From positions 18,853,699 through 18,917,698 of the forward strand of contig NC_083654.1 in NCBI RefSeq assembly GCF_963576545.1: a stretch of DNA of 64,000 nt, read 5' to 3'. The stretch comes from Limanda limanda (lineage: Eukaryota > Chordata > Actinopteri > Pleuronectiformes > Pleuronectidae). The notes under the pieces were generated by a model that was given only the letters and a program-made list of their open reading frames with translations, was not told where the DNA came from and did no database searches. Below, one piece after another: positions 1-12,400 of this stretch; position 1 is the stretch's first letter; each line of letters begins with the position of its first letter. The position numbers and the translations under genes are program-made.

Positions 1-1433
1 GCTCTTCATACGATATATATGTGACACCTGAGCTTCTGGAGGTTCAGGGTTTTTTCTTGTATGAACGTGCATTAATTGATTAATTAACTGGTTATGAACA
101 CTTGAGGCCACTGTAGAGACCTGATAGCTCTGTCTATCGCTCTCCTCTCATGTGGATTTGAGGAGGAGGAGGGAATCTCTCCGGCTCTCAGAGGAACGTG
201 AGGAGGAGACGGCTTTACGCTCTGATCCTGCTGATGATGATTGACTGCAGGGTAATGGGGGATTCCTCTGCTCTGCATCATCATCCCTCGTTCCGAGCAC
301 TTCCTGTAGCTCTCTCTCTCTCTTCTCTGAGTCTGTCAGGCTGGCTCATCTCCCTCCAGACTCCTGGTGTCAGGCGTGTCCACCAACATACAGAACGTGT
401 CATGATGCTGACAGGAGCCCTTATGGCCGCTTACTGCGAGGGTCAGCAGAAACCCTGCGTGTCCTCCGCTCGGCCGAAGGAAGAGAGCGGAGATAAGATC
501 GCCAGACTTCCCGTAAAGAGGTGTCAGGGAACTCTGCAGCTCGGGCTTCTCCTCCCAGCTGCTGTTGTGACTGCGAGAGGAGGACGTGTCCGGGTGTAAT
601 CACAGCTTCGTTCTCACATGAAGGCCGAGCGACGTGGCTCCTCTGTCACAGCAGAGACATGCCAGTGACTCTGCATCTGATTAATAACTCTGTTGTTTCA
701 TGACAGAACCAATCGGGTGTTGATCAGAGTTCACACAGCTCCAAACCTCCGTCTTAACCACATCTGGTGCAGCTGGCAACTTCTCAGCCCGTGTGTATCT
801 GAGTAAACTCGTTCAAAACACGGCTCAGAAAAGACGCAGAGACCAAAACTGCCACTACTGGTTATTTGTTATTAATCTGACAAATATATAATCAAGTTAT
901 TGCTCCATAAAATATTTATTAACACAGTTTTCTGGTAGGATTCAGACTTCACATCCCGAAAACATCAAATTTATCTTAGAATGAGAAAAGAATTTTAGGA
1001 TCTAAACAAGATGTTTTTGTAATTCTTTGCTCTAAAACTGATTCTCTTCTTGCATCTTTTTGAATAATTTATCTGTCCTTTAATCTTTATTAATTGATTT
1101 ATTGGTTCAGAGGTTATGAAAAGTTCCCAAAGCCTGATATCATTTCTAAAATCGTAGAAATCACCTAAACAATCAACAAATGATTAAATTACTTTAGTGT
1201 CTGATTAATTTTCTGTTAATCGACTGATTGATTAATCACCAAATCATTTCATCTGTGTTGAGTTGTTTGCTTTTGTCTCGTTAGTGACCTCAGCTAATGT
1301 GATGGTGTGTTTGATGTGTGTGTGGCTGCACACAGCCGGGTGGGTACAGCGCGCTGGTGGAGGTGCTCCAGTTACATAATCCCCATCACCCCCCCGCTCG
1401 GTGGAGGAGAAGAAGGAGGCAGCTGCCGACTCC
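1..1433. other. Non-coding, inferred hivep1 upstream intron
   Basis: No exon with proper borders and conserved protein was found here. Base composition is mixed, becoming AT-rich from about 850 to 1240. It is assigned to a hivep1 intron only because the first coding exon was not found anywhere before 6360. Confidence 0.5.
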
Positions 1434-1981
1434 CATCTCGTCATCTTCAGCCTTCTTCTCCGTCTTCTCCTCTCTCCCTTTTTCCTTTCCTCCTCCTCTC
1501 CTCCATCAGCTCACTCGTCTCTTTTCCTATATTTCCCCTTCTCCTTCTCCTCTTCTTTTCTCCCTCCTCCTCTCCTTCTTTTGTTTACATCTCTTCTCTT
1601 CTTTTCTTCCTTTCCTTCAACATTGCTTCCCTCCTCGTGTCCTCTTGTGCCTCCCGTCTCCTTACACTCTTCCTCTCCTCCTCATTTTCTATCGTTCTCT
1701 TACTCTTCTCCTATTTTCCCCACTCCTTTCACCCATCGTCCTCTCCTCTCTCTCTTTGCTTTAACATTCCTTCCCTCCTCTTCCTCATTTCTCGTCCTCC
1801 TCTTTCTCATTTTCTTATTTTTTCTTTGTGTCCTTTCCTCCCCTCCTCCTCTGTCTTCTTCATCCCTTCTCCTTCGACTCCTTCTCTCCTATTTCTTCCC
1901 ACACCTCTATCCTCTCCTCTTCTTTCCTCCTCCTCCTGCTCCTCCTCTCCTCTCTTCCTCTTCTTTCTCCCTCATCTCTTG
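1434..1981 (+). repeat. 550-base polypyrimidine tract (CT-rich, low complexity)
   Basis: Almost uninterrupted C and T on the + strand with irregular TCCTC, TTCTC and CCTCCT units and very few purines. Long frames through it (up to about 250 codons of Ser, Leu, Phe and Pro) are a by-product of the composition and not a gene. Confidence 0.9.
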
Positions 1982-2277
1982 TGTTAACTCTAACACACAA
2001 GCGATGTGTTGTGATGAAGTGTATCTGTTGCTCTGCTGCAGCTGGTGGACGACGCCCATCTGCCCACACACTGAGGTCCGCTGGCATTGTTCCGGCGTGT
2101 TGCTGGCACGCCGGCGTGGCGCGCCGCATACTGATGACACCTCGGCGCTCGCAGCTTTTTTCCCGTGAAATGCACATCCACCACGGAAGAAAAGCTGGAG
2201 CCGCCGGGGCCGTCTGAGAACATGTGAGCGCCGTGGCATATGGCTGCTAGAGGAGCTGCCACACTGGTGAGGCCCAG

Positions 2278-2515
2278 CGGGGGGGGGGGCAGCCTGTCGA
2301 CCAAAACATGAACGTGTCACCAGTTGGTGGCGTGCGGGGGGGGGGGGGGGGGGGGCCTGGTGGTTATGATGTAATGTTGTTATTTATTGAACAGGCCGAG
2401 CTTCACTTCCACTCACACCAGTTGGGTTTATTATTACATCTTTGTTCCAGAGGCGAGTCGGTGCCGCAGCTCATCACCCCCCCCACCCCCCCCACCCCCC
2501 GGCCGCGGCTGAAGC
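2278..2515. repeat. Poly-G and poly-C homopolymer cluster
   Basis: Runs of G lie at about 2279-2290 and 2336-2355 (around 20 G), and interrupted C runs at about 2478-2501. The long G run is a likely G-quadruplex former and a place where read length errors are common. Confidence 0.85.
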
Positions 2516-4102
2516 TGATTGGTTGCAAGCTCACGTCCCAGTAGATGCTGGGATACAAAAGCACGTTTTCTTGCTCTCTGACGTCACTTTGGCCCTGAGG
2601 GGGGGCACAAGTAATCACATTTCCCACTCAACCAAGATGGAGAAGAGAGAGAGAGGAGGGGTGCTGGGCGGGTGGGTGGGTGGGAGCACACTCTGGCCCC
2701 TCCCACCTGATAGCTCGTGTATCTTTAGGTGTCACGTGGCGTGGATCAGAGATCACGAGTCGGAGACACCTTGAGACACTGAGGACGAGTCTCATCTGCA
2801 TTCCACTCTCACCCGCTCGTGTCTGAAGGACGGTTATGAAGCCATGGTGTGATGGGGGGGGCGGTCAGGTCGATAATTGTGCTTTGAGTAAGATGTAAGA
2901 GAAGAAGCACATGTTTAAGTAACATTGGCAAAGTGTATTGATTCACATTTCACTAAATTATTAAAGCCGGTGAGACGCTGCACATGCTTCTCACTGAGAG
3001 GAACTCAGGTGCCACAGAGTTTGTGTTTCTTTTACATTCACAAAAAAACCTTAACAACAATGAAAAAGCATCAAATGTTTCCTTTTAACCAAGTCGCCCA
3101 GATGTGCTCTTCCGAGTCCTGGTCGGTTTGGTGTCAGCGGTGATGATCTCTCTCTCTGGGACTCGTCTGCAGTTTGAACATTCCAATAATCTTCGTTAGG
3201 AGTTCGAACGTCCCTGCACACGACGGGTTCTCTCTGTGAACACTTATAAAACCCGGAGCCTCATGACTTCATCTGTTTTCTCTCTCCCCCCCCCGCCCGC
3301 CCTCCGTGTCCGTGGTCGTGTTCCACAACGCGCTCTGGTTTTCATCAACCAGGCGACTCGCAGCGCTTGTGTACATTCCTCTTTATTGTTTTCCCGCGGT
3401 CACAGGACGGTTCCACAGATCGATGAAGGTCTCGAGCCTGTGGCCGTCCCCTTCGACCACCGCGGCCACCCCCCGACATCCATAATGAGGGAAATATGAG
3501 CGAGCCTGTAATCACTCCCTGCTGGGGATGGAATATATATATATGTTTTTGTCGTTTTTTTAAAGGGTAACGCCGCCTTGTCCCTTTCTTCTCACTGGAG
3601 CTGATGTTTCCTGTTCTCTCTCCACGCTCCAGAGCTCGGCTTCATCGGTGTCCTTCAGCACGAGGGGTCCTGTTTGCGGCTTGGTTATGCAAGAGAAGCA
3701 ATCTGATCTGTAATGGCTTACACTCTCTCTCTCTCCAACCATACGCAACCACTAATACGATTTTTGTTGGGCAGTAATCACTCGCGGCTCGGGTTTGCCA
3801 GCGCGGTTCTAACACAAGACATATGTATCAAGCTGTGCAAACACTGAAGCACATGTTCAGGGAAGTCTGAATCCAAATGGCCTCACCGCGCAAAAGCAAG
3901 CGTTTATTACCTCAAATTGGTTTTGTTACAGCGACTGGAGGCTGAGCAGTCGTGACTCCGAGGGGAAGCTTCGGGATCCTCTCTCCGTTTTTGGAGGAAC
4001 TCCGTGCCAAGAGCTTTCTGCCAGGAAGACACGGCCGACGTGATTCCCCCGGTCGGGTGGCGAGGGAGCTCACGTGGTCGTTTGCATGCACGACAACCGA
4101 CA

Positions 4103-4134
<32 letters not shown>

Positions 4135-6051
4135 CTCTCTGTTCCCTCGGAGAGACCTGCACATAAACAAACACCTGCACCGCTCCACATGTGCCCGGGT
4201 TGCTGTGCCGCTGCTGGCTGGGCGCCTTTGTTTTGCTCCACGGCCGCACAGGGGTGTGGACACGTTATGTAATCTGTGGCGTGCGGCCGGGATATATATA
4301 TAGAGAGAGAGAGAGAGGGGGATGGAGAGGGAGCGGGAGAAGGGTGTGACAATAACACGCACTCAGATGATGATGACATAAACTAGTGACCTCCTCTCCG
4401 CCCCCCCCCCTCCCCTCCTCCCCGAGTATTCCCGGCATCGCTCTCTAATTTTGGCAACCGCAGAGGAACATCCTCCTTCACCCTCGATTAACATTTCTGC
4501 AATCTAGGACAGAATTGTTACCGCTGGTCCTCGAGGACTCCGATGTCACGAGCAGGGCACGGAAGCCACAGCGTGTTTTTCCATCTTGTTTCCATGGTCA
4601 TAAGGAGGAGGAAGAAACATGCGGCTGCCAGACGTAGTCCTCATTTTTCTCTGTGGGCGAGCGAGCTGCGTTCATGTGAAGAAAAGCTCAGTGTGGTTTT
4701 TTTAAAGCAGTATATTTTAAATTATAGATATTCAATTTGTCAATTTAACTTTATTTGTGTTGCACCCTTCATACAGGTTGGTGCAGTGCAAAGAGCGTGA
4801 CAAGTGAAAGATAAGAATAAGACAAAAATAAATAGAAATGCAGACAATGAAATAGATTTTAAAAGCTGTGGTAACAATGACAGTAGAAGAATCAATAGAG
4901 GAAGAAAGAAACTGAATTTAGTGTGAATTATAGGTCAAACACAGTCGTATGTTTGTGGGACATTTCCAGTTATATGTGAATTTATGGCTGTTGCACAAAC
5001 TTGAGACTTTAATTCACCGGATTTAAGGTGAACTAATCGTACATAGGGTGAAATTTAGAGTAAATAAATGAGTAATAGATATTCACCAAGGTGTAAATGT
5101 TTCTTTTATTGAAATTCACCTGGAAGTCACTAATAAACTCAACACAAATTACTGAACTCAGACCTGTTAAATGAAGAACTAGTACAATACAGTGAGTGCA
5201 TACCTCCGCCTGGCTAACGCCCCAGCTCGCCATGCTTAACAAGGTATAAACAATTTCCTGGATCCGCCCGTTTATCCGGGTCATTCTTGGGTCATGCCAC
5301 AAAATTGTATGTAAATTCGTTCAGTATTTTTTCAGACAAACAAACAAAACCTCTTTGATGGAGGTTATAAGCAAAATGTCTTGTGTTGAGCCAGAAAAAG
5401 CTTCACATAAATGGGATGAATTAAAATAAAAACTGCTGCTGTTGCCTCAGGTTTACTTAAACTGGAAGAAAAACAAACAGTTGGATGAGAGTTTATATTT
5501 TAAATCCTCACTCGTATTATTGTTTTATCATTTTTCATAAACCTGTCGTGTTGCATTTCATCTGATCGACTCTGATTCATCCTTTTAAAAAACCAGATAG
5601 AAGTAATGGAGATGTAATTACACCTTAACGACGCTTCCTCCCACAAACCTGCGCTCGTCTTTCCTCCTCTCTTTCTCTCTCTCTCCCTCCCTCCATCCCC
5701 CGGCGTGTCACCCATTCACAGCGCATTGAGCCCGCGTATATAATTAATATTGATTACAGTAACACGCAGTCGGCTCTGTGCCACCTCCCACTCGTCCATA
5801 TGGTTGGTACAGAAACAGGTTCCTCACCTGCTGGATTGTGGGTAATGACTGTGACGTACAGAAGGTCGCAGAGCAGCGACTCTCTCTTCCCCTCGGGGGG
5901 GTAAACAGCATTTGAATATGTAAATCAATCTGTGGGTTAGATCTCGCTGTGATATTATGAGAAGAAATCCCCCTTGATCGACTTGTTTGCAAACTTAACC
6001 TACACATTATACGTACTCGTGCTGGTGACGCTTGTATGGTTGTGTTATGGT

Positions 6052-6054
<3 letters not shown>
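2516..6054. other. Non-coding, inferred hivep1 intron
   Basis: No supported gene. It holds a CA repeat at 4101-4128, a GA/AT tract at 4290-4320, a retroelement-like remnant at about 4737-4870 (TTTATTTGTGTTGCACCCTT motif) and another dispersed repeat at 5196-5340. Confidence 0.5.
5196..5340. repeat. Dispersed repeat family A fragment
   Basis: Contains GCATACCTCCGCCTGG, then TTCCTGGATCCGCCCG and a CAAACAAAC run. The same words recur at 20655-21080, 26520-26710, 37600-37640, 56045-56400 and 57045-57110. I associate this with a very common teleost interspersed repeat, but its class is not settled here. Confidence 0.65.

Positions 6055-6102
<48 letters not shown>
6055..6102. repeat. (CA)n microsatellite
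   Basis: About 24 uninterrupted CA units, 257 bases before the hivep1 exon at 6360. A shorter TG-rich stretch follows at about 6273-6325. Confidence 0.95.
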
Positions 6103-6104
<2 letters not shown>

Positions 6105-6359
6105 CCTCATCCCTCATGATTACACTAGTTTCCACACTGGAACAGTTCACTCTCTGGGCTGTGGAAGAATATCTGTTTCTCATTTGGAGGAGCTTCATGC
6201 TGCTGCAGCTGTGTGGGAAGCATCCCCAGTATCATTAGTTACGTTGTGCACTGCCTTCGCTGTGGAGACGGAGTGTGTGTCTCTTTGTGTGTGTGTGTGT
6301 TTGTGGGTGTGTATGTCTGTGCAGCGCCGCTCATAATGTTTTCTGTTCTTGTCTTTCAG

Positions 6360-6413
6360 ATAAAATCGAGGAGGCACAGAAAGAGCTGAAGGAGCCCAAA
6401 GGCTCACAGAAAG
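6360..6413 (+). CDS. hivep1: hivep1 coding exon a (first seen in window)
   Basis: This 54-base exon follows a polypyrimidine tract and CAG and ends AAG/GTAAGAG. It reads (D)[17 protein letters not shown], matching the extreme N-terminus of HIVEP1. It enters in phase 1 and leaves in phase 1, joining to the exon at 8751 through a split Gly codon. Confidence 0.88.
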
Positions 6414-9400
6414 GTAAGAGATCAGCTTCATCAGGATTTATGGAAGGGGTTTAAATTTCTAAATTTTGTAAAAACTATTTTGGTCTTTGCTTATCTATAA
6501 CCTGTTGTTTGTTTTTTTTAAATGAATAATTGATTCAACGTAAAACAGATTTAAATCAGGGGTCTTGAATGTAAAGGGATTGTTGTTATCGTCTCAACAA
6601 ACATTTATTATATAATGTCTTTCTGTATAGCTGCGATTTTAGGTTTATCAGAAATTCACTTAATTTATTTATTATTTTAAAATTGCTATAAAATATAACA
6701 TTTCCAGATTTGTCCGTTAAAATTATTGTGACATGCGTATTCTGCGTTTGACACAGTGAAAATAGTTTTAATGCATTTCTGGTATCTGGTCAATTCTCTT
6801 GTGCTTTCTTTTCCAATAACAAAGTATAAAATGGGCTATGTCAAATTATTCCAAAAAGGTGTCCATGAAATATTCTCATTTGCAATATAAAAGACTTATT
6901 TTGCATCTACAGTTCGGATTGCACATTTACAACAGCAAGGTATTAAAATTGTGTTTTTGTAATATCAATTTGTGACCTTTTGATTTGGTGCTTGTTTACA
7001 ACCAGTGGAAACTATGTTGTGCAGTATCACTACAGTAAAAAACTTTATTACACATAGGACGGGAATTTCTTTTGTTAAGTTGGTTGTGTAACTTTATTTA
7101 AATAGAGAAGCCAGTTTGGTTGAACTGGGATTGCTTCACTGTGTCTGAGAATAAATCATCTGAACTCACCTCGTCACTTAGACATTGTCCTTTTAAATAC
7201 CAGCCAGCTACAGCCATTGTAAATGAGACTGGGTGGAGACATTAAATGAAAACACAGTACAATTAAAAATATCTCAAAGTACTTTTAAAGGTCTTCATGT
7301 CCCCGCCCATCAGTCAAGTGTAATCACTGTGACAACCACCATTTAAAAAGAAGTTAATTCTGTCAGGAGGAGTTTCACTGGATCACAGAGGAAAGGTTTA
7401 TTAATTCATATATTAAGAAATATATAAAGAATGATTAATACAGATGGAAAATATGGAATTTAAAATGCGTAATCTTATTGTATCTGGAAATAGCCGAAGC
7501 AGACTTTTCTAATAAATAAAGAGAGAGATTGAGAAATGTTGTTTGTTTATGAAGCAGTTTTTAAGATGGAATCCTTTTTTGCACATTTGTCCGTGCGGTG
7601 GGTTGGAAGAAACAAATCCCTTTTCCCGTGTCTTTCAACGTCTCATTAGAGCGGCTTATTTTAGACAAACAGAGGGTTTGTTTACCGAACGCGTTGTGTC
7701 GGTTGTGTGCGGCTCTGAATGATCACCCTCTGCATGTTGGCGTGGTGAAAGGATTAACCTATGTAAAGACGAGATGAGGTCAGAGCTGTGAAGGAACCCT
7801 GACCTCATGTTGGGAAATACCTTCACAAGCCAGGAAACTGTGACAGGTCACTGCCAGCATTATGCAACATGTCCTTTTTAAAACCACTGGCCTGAGTCAT
7901 TTATGAAACACCATGGTTATGGGTGTAGCCCTTTTAAAAGCAGAACTGCATTATTACTGGAATGCAGTGTTGAAGACATGCACATTCAGCTTCTCATAAA
8001 CTGTGAGACGCGTTTGTTTCAAACATCCTCTGATCGGCCAAGCCTCAGTAGATCAACATATCTCAGAAGAAAGAAAATCATTCACTTATGTAAGTAATGA
8101 AGCGGGGGAGCTGCGGCCATATTAGTCACACAGGAAATAAATAAACCGTAAAAAAAAAACTGTCTAAATCAGGGGTGAAGAAATGTTTTCTTGTTCAAAG
8201 TGTTTTTAATTTATTTCAAACAACCTTTGCAATGGTTGATGTCAGATGGTAGTGATGATGATAGCTGAAACAATTTGCTCAAACTAATCTCTACCATCGT
8301 CTTGTTAAAAAAGTAAATCCTATTATGTTCTGAACTGTTGATGCAAATTAGGAAAGAAAATATACTTTAACACTATTAATGTTTAAATGATAGTTATATT
8401 ACTGACAAGTCAAAAATACTAGATAATGGGTTCTCTCTTATCCACCATCTTATAAATTTGGAATTTTGCAACAAACTAAAACCAAATGCCTGAAACTGTT
8501 GATACTTAAATCAAATAAAACATAACAGAATTATCTGAACTCTAAACAAAGTTTTTATTTAATAAGTGATGCAATTATAATACCCCAATAATGAAAATGC
8601 GACTGTACAGCAGAGGAAATTGAGTTTATTTTCTCAGCTGGGACTCAAGTGGTCATTCAGCACATATGGTTGAGCGCTGGGAACATTTTGTAAAAATGAT
8701 GGTGTCATTCTGCAATTCTGCTTTTCTCATAGTTGTGTCTTTGTCCACAGGAATATCTGAGAGCAGTCGCAGAAATGCAGATAACATAAAAGGCCTGAAG
8801 AGGAAAAAGGTTGTTGCAGAGAATCAGCTCAAGAAAATCCCGAAATCTCCGGTGAAGAAGCCTCTGCAGTCGAAAACATCCGAGACTGTGCTTCACGGAG
8901 CGTCATCGAAGGAAACTACACCCTCTTGCTCCTCTTCCTCAAACAGTCCTTCCCACAATCCTTCGACATCCCCCGGTGGTGTAAGAGACCAACATGATGC
9001 CTCACCAGTTGCAGCATCCCCTGGGGAGGGGTCTTCTTCAGCTGATGCTGAAGGGCTGAAGGAGGAAGAAACATCTCAGAGGCCGCCGTCGCTTGAGACC
9101 ACTGATGCTGAGGAAGGCTCTTTGATTGCTGCCGAGGAGTCGCAGGCCAAAGACGTCAAGAGCCAGGATCCCAGCTTCGAGGGAGACCCTTACCACAGCA
9201 GTGCTCCACTTGATGTTCTACTTAAGGCCATGGAGCCTGACTTCAGTTCGCTGGCTGAGAGGAATAATGCCTTGCAGGTCACAGCCATTGGAAAACCAGC
9301 TTCCAGCCTTCATGCTCAATGCAGCGGTGAATTAAATACAATGCCAGCTGTCAATGTTGGTGTGCAGAACCAAACCTCTCATATGCAGACATATTATATT

Positions 9401-12400
9401 GACAAACAAGGCAACGTTATTGGCATTGCGGCACCACTGCAGAGGAATGTGCAGACATCCACACAGGGTATACCAATGCAGTCGTCTCCACTGGTTTCAC
9501 CACAATTTATGCATGTATCTTCGAATCCTGAACAGCCTGCCTTGCACATGAGCTTTAATTCTGGACCATCCACCATAACTCATGCACCTGCTCCCTCGGG
9601 GTCCAACGCTTTGCCACAGAGCCAACCACCTGTTGTGCACACATGCCAGTCCATCTCTGCAAGTGTGCCCAGCACCATTCAGGTCCCAGTTACACCCGGC
9701 AGCAACCATGTTCAGATGGCCACTGTAATGAACTATGGTGCTGAGCAGGTTTCCAAGGACCAAAAGCCTAAAAAGCCAGGAAAATACGTGTGTGAATACT
9801 GCAGCCGAGCATGTGCAAAACCCAGTGTGCTGCTCAAACACATCAGGTCCCACACAGGAGAAAGACCATATCCCTGTGTTACTTGTGGTTTCTCATTCAA
9901 AACCAAGAGCAACCTGTACAAGCACAAGAAATCACATGCTCATGCTATTAAACTGGGTCTCATTGCTCGCTCTGAATCTGGAGGTGGATCATTATCCCAA
10001 GAATCGGACAAAGCCCTCGGGACACATTCCGATCCGGAGGACAGCGGGGACAGTGATGAGGACGGTAGCACTGCGGACTTGGACCCTGACTCATCACAGG
10101 GCTTTGTGGCAGCTTTGTCTGAAAATAGTTTACAGAATGCAGGTACAAACCAAGCAAGCCAAGGGGAAGTGGATTCACCAGCTCTGTTCGACTCTGTCAA
10201 ACCAGCACATGGGCAGAGGGCTCATGAGCCCAAAGTTACTGCTGCACTTCCAAAAGTTGTCGTTTATCCAGTTAACGTCTCCCCTCTGAGGGCAGACAGT
10301 CCAAGAGTTACAGGTGCAGCACCTGAGCAAGCTGCTGCACAACGGCAACGAGACTTCCAGACTGCCAATCTGAGATCCAGCATCACCGTCCTGTCGTCTC
10401 TGAAAGAGGTGGACGGTGCAAATCTCTCACTAGATACTGTGAGTGAAGATGAAGACCAGCAGTGCAAGTCTCCACTGTTGGGTGGACACGCTCAGCTTCA
10501 GAGGCAGCAAGCAACAGACTTTTCTCAACAGCAACAAGCCAAGTGTCTACTAAGCCCCCGAAGTCTGGGAAGTACAGATTCTGGTTACTTCTCACGCTCG
10601 GAAAGTGCGGACCAGGCCATGAGTCCACCGAGTCCTTTTGTAAAGATAACTCCACCGGTAGATATCGACATTGCCAAGAACACTCTTCCAAATATCCCCC
10701 CTGTGGTTGCCACAGTGATGCATGTAGCAGCTGAGCAAAAGCCACGGGCAACAGTGGGACAGATGCGTCCGCCGTTAGAAGCCAAAGCACTTTCTCTGGA
10801 GGAACGAATTTCAAAGTTGATATCTGACAATGAGGCAGTAGTGGACAACAAACAGCTGGACAGCGTCAAGCCAAGGAGGACGTCCCTCTCAAGGAGAGGT
10901 AGTATAGACTCCCCCAAATCATACATATTTAAAGACTCTTTTCAGTTTGATCTTAAACCGATGGGAAGAAGGTCAAGTTCCAGTTCAGACATCCCCAAGT
11001 CCCCATTCACCCCCACAGATAAATCTAAGCCAGTGTTTCTTCTCTCTGTACCTTCTCAATACCCACCAATGGATTGTTTGCCAATTACGAGGAGTAACTC
11101 TATGCCTACGACACCTGGACACTCGGCTCTTCCTCTTAATGTTGCTCCCCTTCCTCACCCTTTGCGAATTTGTCAGTCATTTGACGAAAAAATTAGTTCG
11201 TTCGGTGATGATGTATTTTCTTCAGTCCCGTCAACCCCAAATCCAGCACTACATTCTCGTACATTAGTCAGACAAGCCGCTGTGGAAGACTTTTCCACAA
11301 GTGAAGGACATGGCCTCCCTACTGTCCGCTCCATGGATGAGGGCTATCACGGTCAAAGCAGTTCCGCTGACGTGGTGCAAAGGAGCCGATCTTTCGAGCA
11401 TAATCAGGACAGAAACAGAAAGCCTCTACAGAACAAAGGCACAATGTATGAGTGTGAAACCTGTCGTAACCGCTACAGAAAGTTAGAGAATTTTGAAACT
11501 CACAAGAAATTCTACTGCTCTGAGCTTCATGGCCCAAAAAACAAGCCACATGCTGTCAAAGAAACGGATCAGGATGTTTTTCACGTTAACGTACAGCAGC
11601 CGTTAGTCCCCAGAGCGACTGGTGTTCCAGGAATACTCGATCAACAGACATCTGTTAGAAAAAGAAGGAAAATGAAAAGTGTTGGAGATGAGGATGACCA
11701 ATCTCCAACCGAGACCATTCCCCCTTGTTCTGCTACCTTTGAGCCACCAACAGCTCAGGCAAGTCGGACCTTTTCTCAGCATGCTGTAATAGACGTACAG
11801 CCCAAAATTAATCAGCCAAAGCTACCTCAGATTCAGCTTGTAGCAAGAGGTATAAATACTCCAGATGTCAGACTGTCACCAATACGAGAGACCCAGATCA
11901 GCACTTCCACTAAAGGAGATCTGCAAAGGCAAGGCAGCGGTACGTCAGTCATCAGGCACACCAACTCTCTCAGCAGACCCAATTCGTTTGAGACAGAATC
12001 TATTGACAGGGCCTCTCCTGTTGATATTATGGAGAAGGATCCCCCGAACAAACCCAAACCAGACGCAATAGCAAATGTCTCAGCTGACGGCTACCACGAA
12101 GAAACATCCAAACCCAAGAGTACTGACTATGGAAAACAAATGAAGGAGCAATGCACTGATTGCACAGGAGCACCAGTTGGTGAAAACACCACTCCTGTTC
12201 ATCAGTCGCGTTTGGTTCGTCAAAATAACATTCAGGTTCCTGAGATTTTCGTCACAGAGGAGCCGGACAGAGAGCACGAGACACAAATATCTGAGCCAGC
12301 AGATAAACCTGCCGAACAGTTCAACTGGCCTCAGAGAAGCGAGAGTTTGTCAAAGTTACCAGCAGAGAAACTGCCGCCGAAAAAGAAAAGAATTCGTCTT

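Noticed and set aside
1307..2217. Several overlapping frames of 130-255 codons rich in Ser, Leu, Phe and Pro
   Set aside because: They are all produced by the polypyrimidine tract, which lacks stop codons in several frames; no domain and no codon bias.
1..6359. Search for the first hivep1 coding exon
   Set aside because: No exon ending in the required phase with a short basic N-terminus was found; assumed to lie upstream of the window.
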